Position numbers and translations under genes: made by a program. Below are positions 26,969-35,278 of a DNA stretch of 39,421 nt, one piece after another (within the stretch, counting starts at the first letter, position 1; every line of letters begins with the position of its first letter). The notes under the pieces were generated by a model, which did no database searches, had not been told where the DNA came from, and worked only from the letters and a program-made list of their open reading frames with translations. The stretch spans positions 1 through 39,421 of the forward strand of contig DDVC01000153.1 of the NCBI GenBank assembly GCA_002345145.1, read 5' to 3'. Origin of the DNA: Bacteroidetes bacterium UBA2322. GTDB taxonomy: Bacteria > Bacteroidota > Bacteroidia > Chitinophagales > UBA2359.

Positions 26969-28327
26969 ATGCACTCCCCACAAAACATCATATTATTGGT
27001 AGCCGATAGTCTTAGGTACGACTCGGTTTATGCCAACAACAACATTAACCTGCCTTACACCCTTCAAAACGCCCTTCAGTTTACCCAAGCCCGCAGCAGC
27101 GGCTGTTGGACACTACCCGCCACCGCATCTTTGTTTACCGGGCTCATGCCTCACCAGCACGGCGCTACCAGCCAAACCCGTTATGTTTCGGCTAATGTGC
27201 CCACACTTGCCCAAAAACTGAAAGAATTAGGCTACGAAACCTATCAGGTTACTGCCAATGTTGCTACTACCGAAATTTTTGGCTTACACCGAGGTTTTGA
27301 CCAAGTTATTAAAACATGGAAAATAGTACCCGCAAAATTTAACCGGCTTCAACAGTTTTTGGTACTAATAGGCAAACCCCGAATAAGGCGCATGTTGTTT
27401 TCAAAAGATATGCTTGTGTCTAAAATGTCGGAAGATATAGAAGCTAACAAAACATGGCTTCAGTTTACCCATGAAGATACTTTTAACCAAGCAAGGCAAA
27501 TTATAGAGCAAAACGAAAAATTAGGTAAAAAGAGTTTCATATTTGTGAACCTCATGGAATCGCATTTTCCGTATCATGTAGCGCCTACATTTCACATGCT
27601 TTCGCCCGGCATCATCAATAAGTTTCGGGAAATAATGGGTTTGTTTCATGCCCTAAACCAAACGTTCCTGAAAACCGGTAAACTTAATATAAAGCCCGAT
27701 ATGTTGCAAACATTAAGGCACCGACAACGCAAAAGCTGGGAACTGATTGCCCCCTCAGTTGATGCCTTTATCTGCGAAATGCACCACGAAAGAAACACTT
27801 TACTGGCTTTTTGTGCCGACCACGGCGAAAATTTTGGCGACCAAGGCTGGCTATACCATTTTTCTAATGTTACCGAAGCCGGAAACAGGGTGCCACTATT
27901 TATTTTACCCCCCTACCACCACCGCTCGGCTACTACCGATATTGCCATCAATACCAAAGACTTATACCATACTTTTTTACATGCCGCCGGCGCTAATACC
28001 AATCAGCCCTCACTGCTGCTCGAACCCCAGGCCTCAGTTCCGGTAATGCAAAGCTATTGGTATAACAACCACGGTAAAACCCTGCCACAATACAAATACA
28101 ACCAAATTTGTTTTATAAATGAAGAAAACCGATATTTATTCAGAGCCGGTAAATGGTACACCGCTCCGGTTGCCCTGCATACAGAACCCGAAGCCCTGTT
28201 TACCCCCTTGCCCGGCAATACCAACCCGCTGTACGATTGCATAAACAACCCTACCCTCCGAAAAAACATGCTGTCTATTCTTAGCGATTTTTTGGTCTTT
28301 GCCGATAAGGTGGGAACAGGTAAATAG
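26969..28327 (+). CDS. Sulfatase/alkaline-phosphatase superfamily hydrolase with Thr nucleophile position
   Basis: 452 aa from the ATG at 26969; a TTG at 26906 would give 473 aa with a signal-peptide-like start, but a promoter overlaps it. Metal ligands of the superfamily are visible: NIILLVADSLRYDS (D13) and CADHGENFGD (D284, H285). The catalytic stretch SGCWTLPATASLFTG aligns with the CxPSRxxLLTG signature of sulfatases, but the modifiable Cys is Thr48 and the Arg is Thr. That makes a formylglycine sulfatase unlikely and suggests a phosphoester, phosphonate or phospho-alcohol transferase-like activity with Thr as nucleophile. Substrate unknown. If the shorter start is right the enzyme is cytoplasmic. 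Confidence 0.8.
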   Translation: MHSPQNIILLVADSLRYDSVYANNNINLPYTLQNALQFTQARSSGCWTLPATASLFTGLMPHQHGATSQTRYVSANVPTLAQKLKELGYETYQVTANVATTEIFGLHRGFDQVIKTWKIVPAKFNRLQQFLVLIGKPRIRRMLFSKDMLVSKMSEDIEANKTWLQFTHEDTFNQARQIIEQNEKLGKKSFIFVNLMESHFPYHVAPTFHMLSPGIINKFREIMGLFHALNQTFLKTGKLNIKPDMLQTLRHRQRKSWELIAPSVDAFICEMHHERNTLLAFCADHGENFGDQGWLYHFSNVTEAGNRVPLFILPPYHHRSATTDIAINTKDLYHTFLHAAGANTNQPSLLLEPQASVPVMQSYWYNNHGKTLPQYKYNQICFINEENRYLFRAGKWYTAPVALHTEPEALFTPLPGNTNPLYDCINNPTLRKNMLSILSDFLVFADKVGTGK

Positions 28328-28414
28328 TACTGCCCGATGTTTTCGCCTACAACCTGATACAAAAAAATTTACTACTTACATACATAAAAATAAATATCAA
28401 TAAAAAACAACCCC

Positions 28415-28452
28415 AAAAATAAAGGGCAGCCCGTTTTGTGGGGAGCTGCCCT
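28415..28452 (-). terminator. Terminator of the giant modular protein gene
   Basis: AGGGCAGC (28423-28430) pairs with GCTGCCCT (28445-28452). On the minus strand the stem is followed by TTTATTTTT, a U-rich tail. It begins 29 bp past the stop codon at 28481. Confidence 0.75.
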
Positions 28453-28480
28453 AATGTTCAAACACACTAACAAGCCTTAT

Positions 28481-31400
28481 TTATCTATGTAGCTCTATGA
28501 AACCGCTTTTGAGGTCGTTTTGGTTGCCCGTTTTGGGGTCAAACAGGTAAAAATAGGTGCCGTCGGGAACGTCTTCGCCTCTACCATTCCAAGTGCCGTC
28601 CCAAGCAAGCGTGTTGGTATAGCCTTTTACAGCATATACCACATCGCCCCATCGGTTAAAAATGGTCAGTTCGGGCAGGTTGGCTTCGTAGCACTCGGCA
28701 TTGGTAATAAGATAGGTTTCGTTTGTACCATCGCCATTGGGCGAAAAACCCTGTGCAAAACCCAATATGCAGGCAGTTGTATCGGGCAGTATGGCAATAA
28801 ACACGGTGGCAGTATCGCATACCGAAGCGCCTTGCCCATCGGGTATGCAAATGATGTAATCAAAATTATCTGCGCCAACAAAATTGACATTTGGAATGTA
28901 GGTAATGCTGCCGCTTACCGGTTCTACCACTGCCGAGCCGTTTTGCGGAAAACTAAGCAGGGTAATGGCAACTACGGGCTGCGGCTGCGGCAGGGTATCG
29001 TTGCCTAAAATGGGTATGGTTATGGGCATATTTACATCGGTAGTAGCAGTATCGTTTACCGCTGCAATGTTTAAGGGCTGAGGAGGCAGTCCGTTTATGG
29101 TAATAATCACCCAAGCCGTATTGCTGCTCAAGCCGGTTGCATCAGTTATGATATAGGCAAAAGAATCAATGCCCGAAAAACCGGAAGCCGGCGTGTAAAG
29201 TGGTTCAAGGGTGGTTAAATCAAGGGAAACGGTAGCACCCGATACTGCCGGTTGCTGCGTTATGACAACGGCGGTAATGGCATCGCCATCGGGGTCAGAG
29301 TCGTTAGCCAATACATCTATTACAATGGGTGTATCTTGTTGGGTAGTAGCGGTATCGTTTATAGCTATGGGCGGCTCGTTTACTTCCAGCACGGTTATGT
29401 AAAACACGGTAGTAATACAATTGCCTTGGGGCGTACAAACCAGCAGGGTAAAGGTATCGGTATCGGTAAAACCGGTATTAGGCGTATATTGCACACAATT
29501 GTCTATCAGCACCACCCCGCCGTTTGCCGGTATAGCAGTAACCTCCACCGTATCTACGTTTACGGTAGGCATTAAATTGGTAAGGCAGAGGGTAATGGGG
29601 GTATTTTCGGGGGTTTCGGCGGTAAAAATCAACTCATCGGTATCCACAAAAATGCTTACGTATGCAGTATCGCATAGGGCTGGTGTGCCGTTGTCGCAAA
29701 TAGTGTAAGCAAAATAATCGTTGCCTATAAAATTAGTATTGGGTGTGTAAGTTACGTTGCCGCCGGGGTTTATTTGTGCAGTACCATAAGCCGGCATACT
29801 CACCCAAGTAATGGCGAGGGGGTCTTCATCGGGGTCGGTATCGTTGGTTAATACCGGTATCACAATTGGGGTATTGAGGGTGGTTACGGTTTGGTCGTTT
29901 ACCGCATTGGGCGGCTGGTTGGCGGGGTCTTCTGAGCCAACAGTAACCACCACCGTAGCGGTGGAGCAAAGAACCGGTATGCCGTTGTCGCAAATGGTAT
30001 ATTGAAACTGGTCGGTTCCGGTAAAACCGGTTTGGGGTGTATAAGTAACAGTACCATTGGTGTTTACGGTAGCCGTGCCGTTATCAGGCAAAGCAGGCAA
30101 GGTGTTTTGTACGGTAATGGTTGTACCGCCAAAAGAGTCGTAATCGTTTGCCAGTACTATAATACTTACCGGTGTGTTAATAAGCGTGTTAGCCATATCA
30201 TTTACCGCTACCGGCGGCAAATTGGCAGTGGAAATGGGCTGCACAATAATGGTTACTAAGGTAATATCGCAACTGCCCACTACATCGCAAATTTGGTACT
30301 CAAAGTAATCGGTACCGGTAAAACCCGGATTAGGCGTATAAGCTATTGTGCTGGTGCCGGGCGTTACAGACAAGGCGCCAAAATCGGGTCCGCCAAAAAC
30401 CTGCGTTACCTGAATGGCAGTGCCGCTGTCGTTGGTAAGAACGTTAAACGAAATGGGCACGTTTACAGATGTATAAAAAACATCGGGTTGCGCCAGTATT
30501 TGGTTGGGTAGTACGGTTATGGTTACATAAGCCGTATCGCAAAGTGCCGGCGTTCCGTTATCGCAAATAATATAGGGGAAGAAATCGGTACCAATGAAAT
30601 CATCGTTTGAGGTATAAACAAAACCTGTATTGCCGGGCAAGGTAGTTACAGCGCCATGGTAAGGGTTGGCGGCAAGGGTTAAGGTAGCAATGCTGCCATC
30701 GGGGTCAACATCATTGTTTAAGACCAAAATAACCACCGGCACATTTTCGGTAGCAGTGGCAAGATCATTGGCAGCTAAGGGTGGCTGGTTAAGGCAATTG
30801 GTATTACCCACCTGCACACCTACCTGGGCAGTAGCACAGGCAGCAAGGGGGTCGCAAACGGAGTAGGTAAATACATCGCAGCCGGCAAAACCCGGGTTGG
30901 GGGTGTAGGTAATAGTGCCGTTGGCATTTATGGTGGTTGTGCCGTTTTGGGGCGGCGTAACAATTTGGGCAATGCTCAGAGGTTGGTTATCGGGGTCAGT
31001 ATCATTTATCAAAACAGGTATAGAAACCGGTGTATTCACCAAGGTTTGTGCCACATCGTTATTAGGTGTGGGCGGATGGTTAATCATGGGCACTTGAACG
31101 GTAATGCTTACCAAAGTGCTATCGCAGAAACCATCGGGATTACAAATTTGATAAACAAAATAATCATTGCCTAAAAAGCCCGGGTTGGGTTGGTAATTCA
31201 CCTCGCCCGATACGGGGTCAAAAGATACAATGCTACCGTTTATTGGCAAAACGGTAACCTGTGAAACGGTTATGGCATCGCCCAAATCGTTGGCGAGCAC
31301 ATTAAACAAAACGGGCGTATTAAGGGTGGTAAATACCAAATCGGGCTGGGCATTAACCGGCAAATCGGCAACTATTAAAATAGTAACGGTAGCCTCATCG

Positions 31401-34036
31401 CACAAACCTGCGGGGTCGCACAAGTTATAGGTAAAAACATCGGCGCCTGTAAAACCGGCATTGGGGGTGTAAGTAACCACGTTATTTGCGCCCACCGCAG
31501 CCGTACCTGAATTGGGCGGATTGGTAATGGTGGCGGTAAGTTGTGCAAGAGCATTATCGGGGTCAGCGTCGTTATTGGTAACGGGTATTTGCACCGGCGT
31601 ATCTTGCAGCGTATTGGCCGTATCGTTGTTTGCCACAGGCGGCAAATTTACGGCAGAAGGCGTAACTGTTATAAACACGTTTTCGGTAAGGCAGTTGCCC
31701 AATACATCGCAAACGGTGTAGGTAAAGGTTTCGGTGCCTGCAAAACCGGGGTTGGGCGTGTAGGTAAGGGTAGTTCCTGCATTAATAACCACCGTACCAT
31801 TGGCGGGTTGGCTAACGGCGGTAACACTCAATCCGCTTCCGGTGTCGTTATTTAAAACGTTAATAGTTGCAGGCGTTCCCTGCGGCGTAGTAGCCACATC
31901 GGGCTGTGCTGTTAGGGGAGTAGTTGCATCGGGCAAAACGGTTAGTATAACCACTGCCGTGTCGCAAAGCGTTCCGGTAGTACAGTTAACGCAGGCAAGG
32001 TAGGTAAACTGGTCGGTGCCCGAAAAGCCCGTTTGCGGCAAATAGCTGATGGTTTGGTTGTCATTTACCTGTATGGTACCATGCACAGGATTAATGAGCG
32101 GCTGCACCGTTAAGGGTTCGTTACAAATATGGGTATCATTTGTCAGCACATTTACGGGCACGTCATTGCCGGTATTGGTAAGTGTAGTAGAGTCATTTAC
32201 AGCTTGTGGGGCAGTACAACCCACATGCACATAAACGGTAACGGTTTCGCACTGCCCCAGTTGGTTGCAGCCGGTAATTTCTACCACATCGGTACCCACA
32301 TAACCCGGCAAGGCTATATATTGCAAGCACGTTTCGGTTTGAATGTTTAGGCTGCAATTAAAGGTAGTATTAGCGCCGGTAATAACCGCATTGGGCACAT
32401 TACAAAACTCCACGCATATTTGCACCGGCTGCATAGGGGCAGAGCAATAGTCGGTTTCAAAATTGCAGGGCGGCTGTACGCTTTGAATTTCTATAAATAC
32501 CTTAGCCGTATCGCAAAGTGCGGGGCTGCCGTTGTCGCAAATGATGTACTCAAAACAATCGCCTATGGTGCAAGTATCGCCTACTGTATAAAGTAGTTGG
32601 TTGCCCACTATACTCACCGTGCCGCAGGTTATATCGGTTAGGAGTTGGGTAATGGCAAGGGATTGCCCATCGGGGTCATTGTCATTGCTCAGTACGTTGA
32701 GCAACAGGGTTTCGGCGGGCAAAGCCACAAAATTATCGTTTACCGCTAAGGGCGGGTTATTGCCGCCACAAGCGGCGCTAATGGTAACGGTGGTGGTATT
32801 GGTACTGCAATTGCCCAATGCATCGCAGGCCGAAAAGGTAATAATATCGGTGCCGGTAAATACAGTAGAAGTGGTATAGGTAAAACAATTTGAGCCCGAT
32901 GGCGTTACGCTGCCTGCGCCGTTTATAGATACATTAATGGCTCCCAAAGTAGCATTAGACACCTCGCAAAAAGTGGGGCATATTTGAATAGTGTTAAAAG
33001 GTGGCGTACAAACAGCTTCGGCTATGGTACAATTGCCCGATGAGCTTCCGCTTACAACAATGTTTACCGTAGTACTGTGGCACGCGCCACAGTTGTTGCA
33101 TACTGAATACTGCAACACATCGGGTCCGCTATAGCCCGATATTGGGGTGTACAAAATTTGTCCGCCACTCAACACCGCAGTACCATGCTCCGGTGCAACC
33201 GTTATTTGCGCAAGCGATAAAGAAGTACTACAAAAGGCTTCATCATTGTTTACCACCGGCAATAATGCGCCCGATAGCCCGCCGCCGCCTATGGTAGAAC
33301 CATTTATAACAGTAGCAGCGTTAGTTATAGCCACCACATCGGGGTTGGCTTGGGGAGTTACGCAGCCCACATACACTAAAGCTGTGGAGGTAGAACATAG
33401 CGAAGGCATTTGGTTATCGCATACCACAATGCTAATGGTATCGGTACCCACAAAACCCGGTAGCGGCGTATAGCGCAGGCACGAGTCGTTCAGAGCTATT
33501 AAACTGCAATGAAAAGTGGTATAACTTTGGTCAATATCTATTTCCCATGCATGACCATTTGGGTCAGTCCACGATTCACAAATAACCACCGGCGTAAGCG
33601 GCTGGGTGCAAAACTCCAACCCGTAAATAGGCGTAGGCGCTACATTAACCGCCCCCAACTGCCCCGATGTAATAACGGTAACAGTGATAACGGCAGTAGC
33701 CGTTTCGCCATAATAATCCCGAATAACATAAGGAAACGAATCAGTACCTATAAACCCCGGATTGGGCGTATAAAGCACATTGGTTTTACCCGGTAAAATT
33801 TGGGCAGTGCCGTTAGCGGGTTGAGTGGGTATGGTATGTAAAAAAATAGCGCTGCCCGAATCGTTTGAAATGGCATGTATAGAAACCCAAGTATTTTGGA
33901 GGGTGTTTGCTTGGTCATTATTGGCTACCGGCAGTTCGGGGGGTAAGCTCCTGGCAAGGGCTGCCATAAAAGGTAAGCCAACTATCAAAAGCATTGTGAG
34001 CAACCAACTCGGAAAAAGTGGAATATGTTGTTTCAT
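28481..34036 (-). CDS. Giant multimodular adhesin-like protein with T9SS type B tail
   Basis: 1851 aa. Signal peptide at 1-29 (MKQHIPLFPSWLLTML, ending ALARS). About 18 Ig/cadherin-like modules of roughly 90-100 residues follow. The commonest form reads PPxAxND near its start, TPVxIxVLxNDxDPD, NGTxTYTPNxGFxGTDxFxY, then CDNGTPALCDTA or CDxxGxC before VTIxV. Several early modules are a shorter, Cys-rich variant (VQICVEFCNVPNA-like). The last 85 or so residues (FAQGFSPNGDGTNETYLI, IFNRWGDVVY, WDGTWNGRGEDVPDGTYFY) form the gliding-motility-associated C-terminal domain, a type B T9SS signal. Likely exported, surface-attached adhesin. Divergent from the beta-barrel gene at 34230. Confidence 0.92.
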   Translation of the reverse strand: MKQHIPLFPSWLLTMLLIVGLPFMAALARSLPPELPVANNDQANTLQNTWVSIHAISNDSGSAIFLHTIPTQPANGTAQILPGKTNVLYTPNPGFIGTDSFPYVIRDYYGETATAVITVTVITSGQLGAVNVAPTPIYGLEFCTQPLTPVVICESWTDPNGHAWEIDIDQSYTTFHCSLIALNDSCLRYTPLPGFVGTDTISIVVCDNQMPSLCSTSTALVYVGCVTPQANPDVVAITNAATVINGSTIGGGGLSGALLPVVNNDEAFCSTSLSLAQITVAPEHGTAVLSGGQILYTPISGYSGPDVLQYSVCNNCGACHSTTVNIVVSGSSSGNCTIAEAVCTPPFNTIQICPTFCEVSNATLGAINVSINGAGSVTPSGSNCFTYTTSTVFTGTDIITFSACDALGNCSTNTTTVTISAACGGNNPPLAVNDNFVALPAETLLLNVLSNDNDPDGQSLAITQLLTDITCGTVSIVGNQLLYTVGDTCTIGDCFEYIICDNGSPALCDTAKVFIEIQSVQPPCNFETDYCSAPMQPVQICVEFCNVPNAVITGANTTFNCSLNIQTETCLQYIALPGYVGTDVVEITGCNQLGQCETVTVYVHVGCTAPQAVNDSTTLTNTGNDVPVNVLTNDTHICNEPLTVQPLINPVHGTIQVNDNQTISYLPQTGFSGTDQFTYLACVNCTTGTLCDTAVVILTVLPDATTPLTAQPDVATTPQGTPATINVLNNDTGSGLSVTAVSQPANGTVVINAGTTLTYTPNPGFAGTETFTYTVCDVLGNCLTENVFITVTPSAVNLPPVANNDTANTLQDTPVQIPVTNNDADPDNALAQLTATITNPPNSGTAAVGANNVVTYTPNAGFTGADVFTYNLCDPAGLCDEATVTILIVADLPVNAQPDLVFTTLNTPVLFNVLANDLGDAITVSQVTVLPINGSIVSFDPVSGEVNYQPNPGFLGNDYFVYQICNPDGFCDSTLVSITVQVPMINHPPTPNNDVAQTLVNTPVSIPVLINDTDPDNQPLSIAQIVTPPQNGTTTINANGTITYTPNPGFAGCDVFTYSVCDPLAACATAQVGVQVGNTNCLNQPPLAANDLATATENVPVVILVLNNDVDPDGSIATLTLAANPYHGAVTTLPGNTGFVYTSNDDFIGTDFFPYIICDNGTPALCDTAYVTITVLPNQILAQPDVFYTSVNVPISFNVLTNDSGTAIQVTQVFGGPDFGALSVTPGTSTIAYTPNPGFTGTDYFEYQICDVVGSCDITLVTIIVQPISTANLPPVAVNDMANTLINTPVSIIVLANDYDSFGGTTITVQNTLPALPDNGTATVNTNGTVTYTPQTGFTGTDQFQYTICDNGIPVLCSTATVVVTVGSEDPANQPPNAVNDQTVTTLNTPIVIPVLTNDTDPDEDPLAITWVSMPAYGTAQINPGGNVTYTPNTNFIGNDYFAYTICDNGTPALCDTAYVSIFVDTDELIFTAETPENTPITLCLTNLMPTVNVDTVEVTAIPANGGVVLIDNCVQYTPNTGFTDTDTFTLLVCTPQGNCITTVFYITVLEVNEPPIAINDTATTQQDTPIVIDVLANDSDPDGDAITAVVITQQPAVSGATVSLDLTTLEPLYTPASGFSGIDSFAYIITDATGLSSNTAWVIITINGLPPQPLNIAAVNDTATTDVNMPITIPILGNDTLPQPQPVVAITLLSFPQNGSAVVEPVSGSITYIPNVNFVGADNFDYIICIPDGQGASVCDTATVFIAILPDTTACILGFAQGFSPNGDGTNETYLITNAECYEANLPELTIFNRWGDVVYAVKGYTNTLAWDGTWNGRGEDVPDGTYFYLFDPKTGNQNDLKSGFIELHR

Positions 34037-34229
34037 TTGGCAAGGGTGTTTGAACAGTAGTATAAGGCTTGACTACATTAAACCAAAAACCTTGCCAAAA
34101 ATTCATTTCTCTGATGCAATCTTCATCATAGGGCAGCAATATTTTTTTTGTGGACAATTAAATTTTGGGCAACTTTAACAGTCTAACTCAAGTTTCTATA
34201 TTGTATTACTCCATTAACTAAATAAACGC

Positions 34230-34883
34230 ATGAAAAGTGTACAAAAGAACAGGTGGTATATTTTAGTTGCTCTTACTTTGTTTGTTTTTTTGCAATCAAA
34301 CGCCCAAGCCCAACGCAGCCAACGGGTAAGTTTAATAGGCAATGTAAAGGCATTTGGCATTAACAAAGTAAGCGGCTTAGATAGTACAGACGTAAACTAC
34401 ACCGGCGAAACCTCTTTTTCGGTAAACCTGCGCATATTTGACCGCAACCAATGGGCATTTAGGCTGGGTGCCGGTTTAGATAAACTGCAATACTCCTTTG
34501 ACGATGCCTTATCAACCAATTACGATGTAGTGCGCGAAAGCATTACCTCTTACATAGGCTTAGAAAAACACTTTGGCACCGGAATGCTCACCCCATATTT
34601 AGGCGTTTTTGTGCCGGTAACCATAAACGGAAAAGACAAGGTAAAAAACAATTTCAATAACATAGTAGAACAAATAGACAACGGCAGTGTAAGCGCCGGA
34701 TTTAGTTTGTTGGGAGGATTAAACCTGCGGCTTTTTCGCATTTTCCGCATCGGGGGCGAAGCCAGCCTCGGTTTTTCGCAATTTAAAAATGAGGTATTAG
34801 ATAATTTAAGCTCCAATCCATCGTCTATAAAACTCAAAAACTTAGAGTTTAATACCGAAATCACTTTTGGCATAGCATTTTAA
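34230..34883 (+). CDS. Outer-membrane beta-barrel-like protein
   Basis: 217 aa. The signal peptide is MKSVQKNRWYILVALTLFVFLQSNAQAQ. The mature part is a series of amphipathic strands with alternating hydrophobic residues (TSFSVNLRIFD, WAFRLGAGLDKLQYSF, LTPYLGVFVPVTI, VSAGFSLLGGLNLRLF, RIGGEASLGFSQF, LEFNTEITFGIAF), ending in a terminal Phe as outer-membrane barrels do. This looks like a small eight-stranded OmpA/porin-like barrel of the kind common in Bacteroidota. Function not predictable. It is transcribed divergently from the 1851-aa surface protein, but no shared regulator site is visible. Confidence 0.8.
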   Translation: MKSVQKNRWYILVALTLFVFLQSNAQAQRSQRVSLIGNVKAFGINKVSGLDSTDVNYTGETSFSVNLRIFDRNQWAFRLGAGLDKLQYSFDDALSTNYDVVRESITSYIGLEKHFGTGMLTPYLGVFVPVTINGKDKVKNNFNNIVEQIDNGSVSAGFSLLGGLNLRLFRIFRIGGEASLGFSQFKNEVLDNLSSNPSSIKLKNLEFNTEITFGIAF

Positions 34884-34938
34884 TGCCCCCTTTCAGGGAA
34901 CAAAATTGACCATTTTGAAATTTATAGCAGCGCAGGCA

Positions 34939-34969
34939 TTGCGCATTTTAAAACAAAGCAGTACCTTTG
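34939..34969 (+). promoter_or_regulatory. tRNA promoter (TTG, 20 bp, TACCTTTG)
   Basis: TTG at 34939-34941 and TACCTTTG at 34962-34969 are 20 bp apart. The -7 element ends 10 bp before the mature tRNA starts, so the 5' leader would be very short. Confidence 0.55.
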
Positions 34970-34979
34970 CGCCGCAATT

Positions 34980-35053
34980 GGCGAGGTAGCTCAGATGGTT
35001 AGAGCGTCGGATTCATAACCCGGAGGCCACGGGTTCAATTCCCGTCCTCGCTA
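34980..35053 (+). tRNA. tRNA-Met (anticodon CAU)
   Basis: 74-nt cloverleaf. The acceptor pairs GGCGAGG (34980-34986) with CCTCGCT (35046-35052), with a G1-U72 wobble and A73. The D-arm is GCTC/GAGC, the anticodon loop is TTCATAA (35012-35018), the T-arm is ACGGG/CCCGT with loop TTCAATT. No CCA is encoded. Position 31-39 is an A-C mismatch and 27-43 a T-G wobble. It lacks the three G-C pairs of initiator tRNA, so it is an elongator Met or possibly tRNA-Ile2 (CAU, lysidine-modified), which sequence alone cannot separate. Confidence 0.95.
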
Positions 35054-35062
35054 CAACGTTAC

Positions 35063-35099
35063 AAAAGTCTTGTTGGTGAATGTTCCAACAAGGCTTTTT
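35063..35099 (+). terminator. Intrinsic terminator after the tRNA
   Basis: AAAAGTCTTGTTGG (35063-35076) pairs with CCAACAAGGCTTTT (35085-35098) with one G-U wobble and an 8-nt loop, followed by a T-rich tail. It starts 10 bp after the tRNA end. Confidence 0.85.
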
Positions 35100-35155
35100 A
35101 TTTTGCTCCAAGACTGCTAAAACAGGTTACATCTTGCAATAAAAGCAAAATTATT

Positions 35156-35185
35156 TGGTATTTTGCACTGTTTAGCCTATCTTTG
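35156..35185 (+). promoter_or_regulatory. topA promoter (TTG, 19 bp, TATCTTTG)
   Basis: TTG at 35156-35158 and TATCTTTG at 35178-35185 are spaced 19 bp. The leader to the ATG at 35279 would be about 85-90 nt. Confidence 0.6.
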
Positions 35186-35278
35186 CGGCTCAAACAAAAC
35201 ATAATTCATATTGTAAATCTGTGTTGGCAAATTATTTAAAGCAGTAATTTTTGCCGTTGCAGAAAAAAACAAAGCCTT

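Noticed and set aside
28520..33796. Many plus-strand frames of 60-160 aa opposite the giant modular gene
   Set aside because: They recur with the period of the minus-strand modules and have no independent start or promoter; shadows of repeat-coding DNA.
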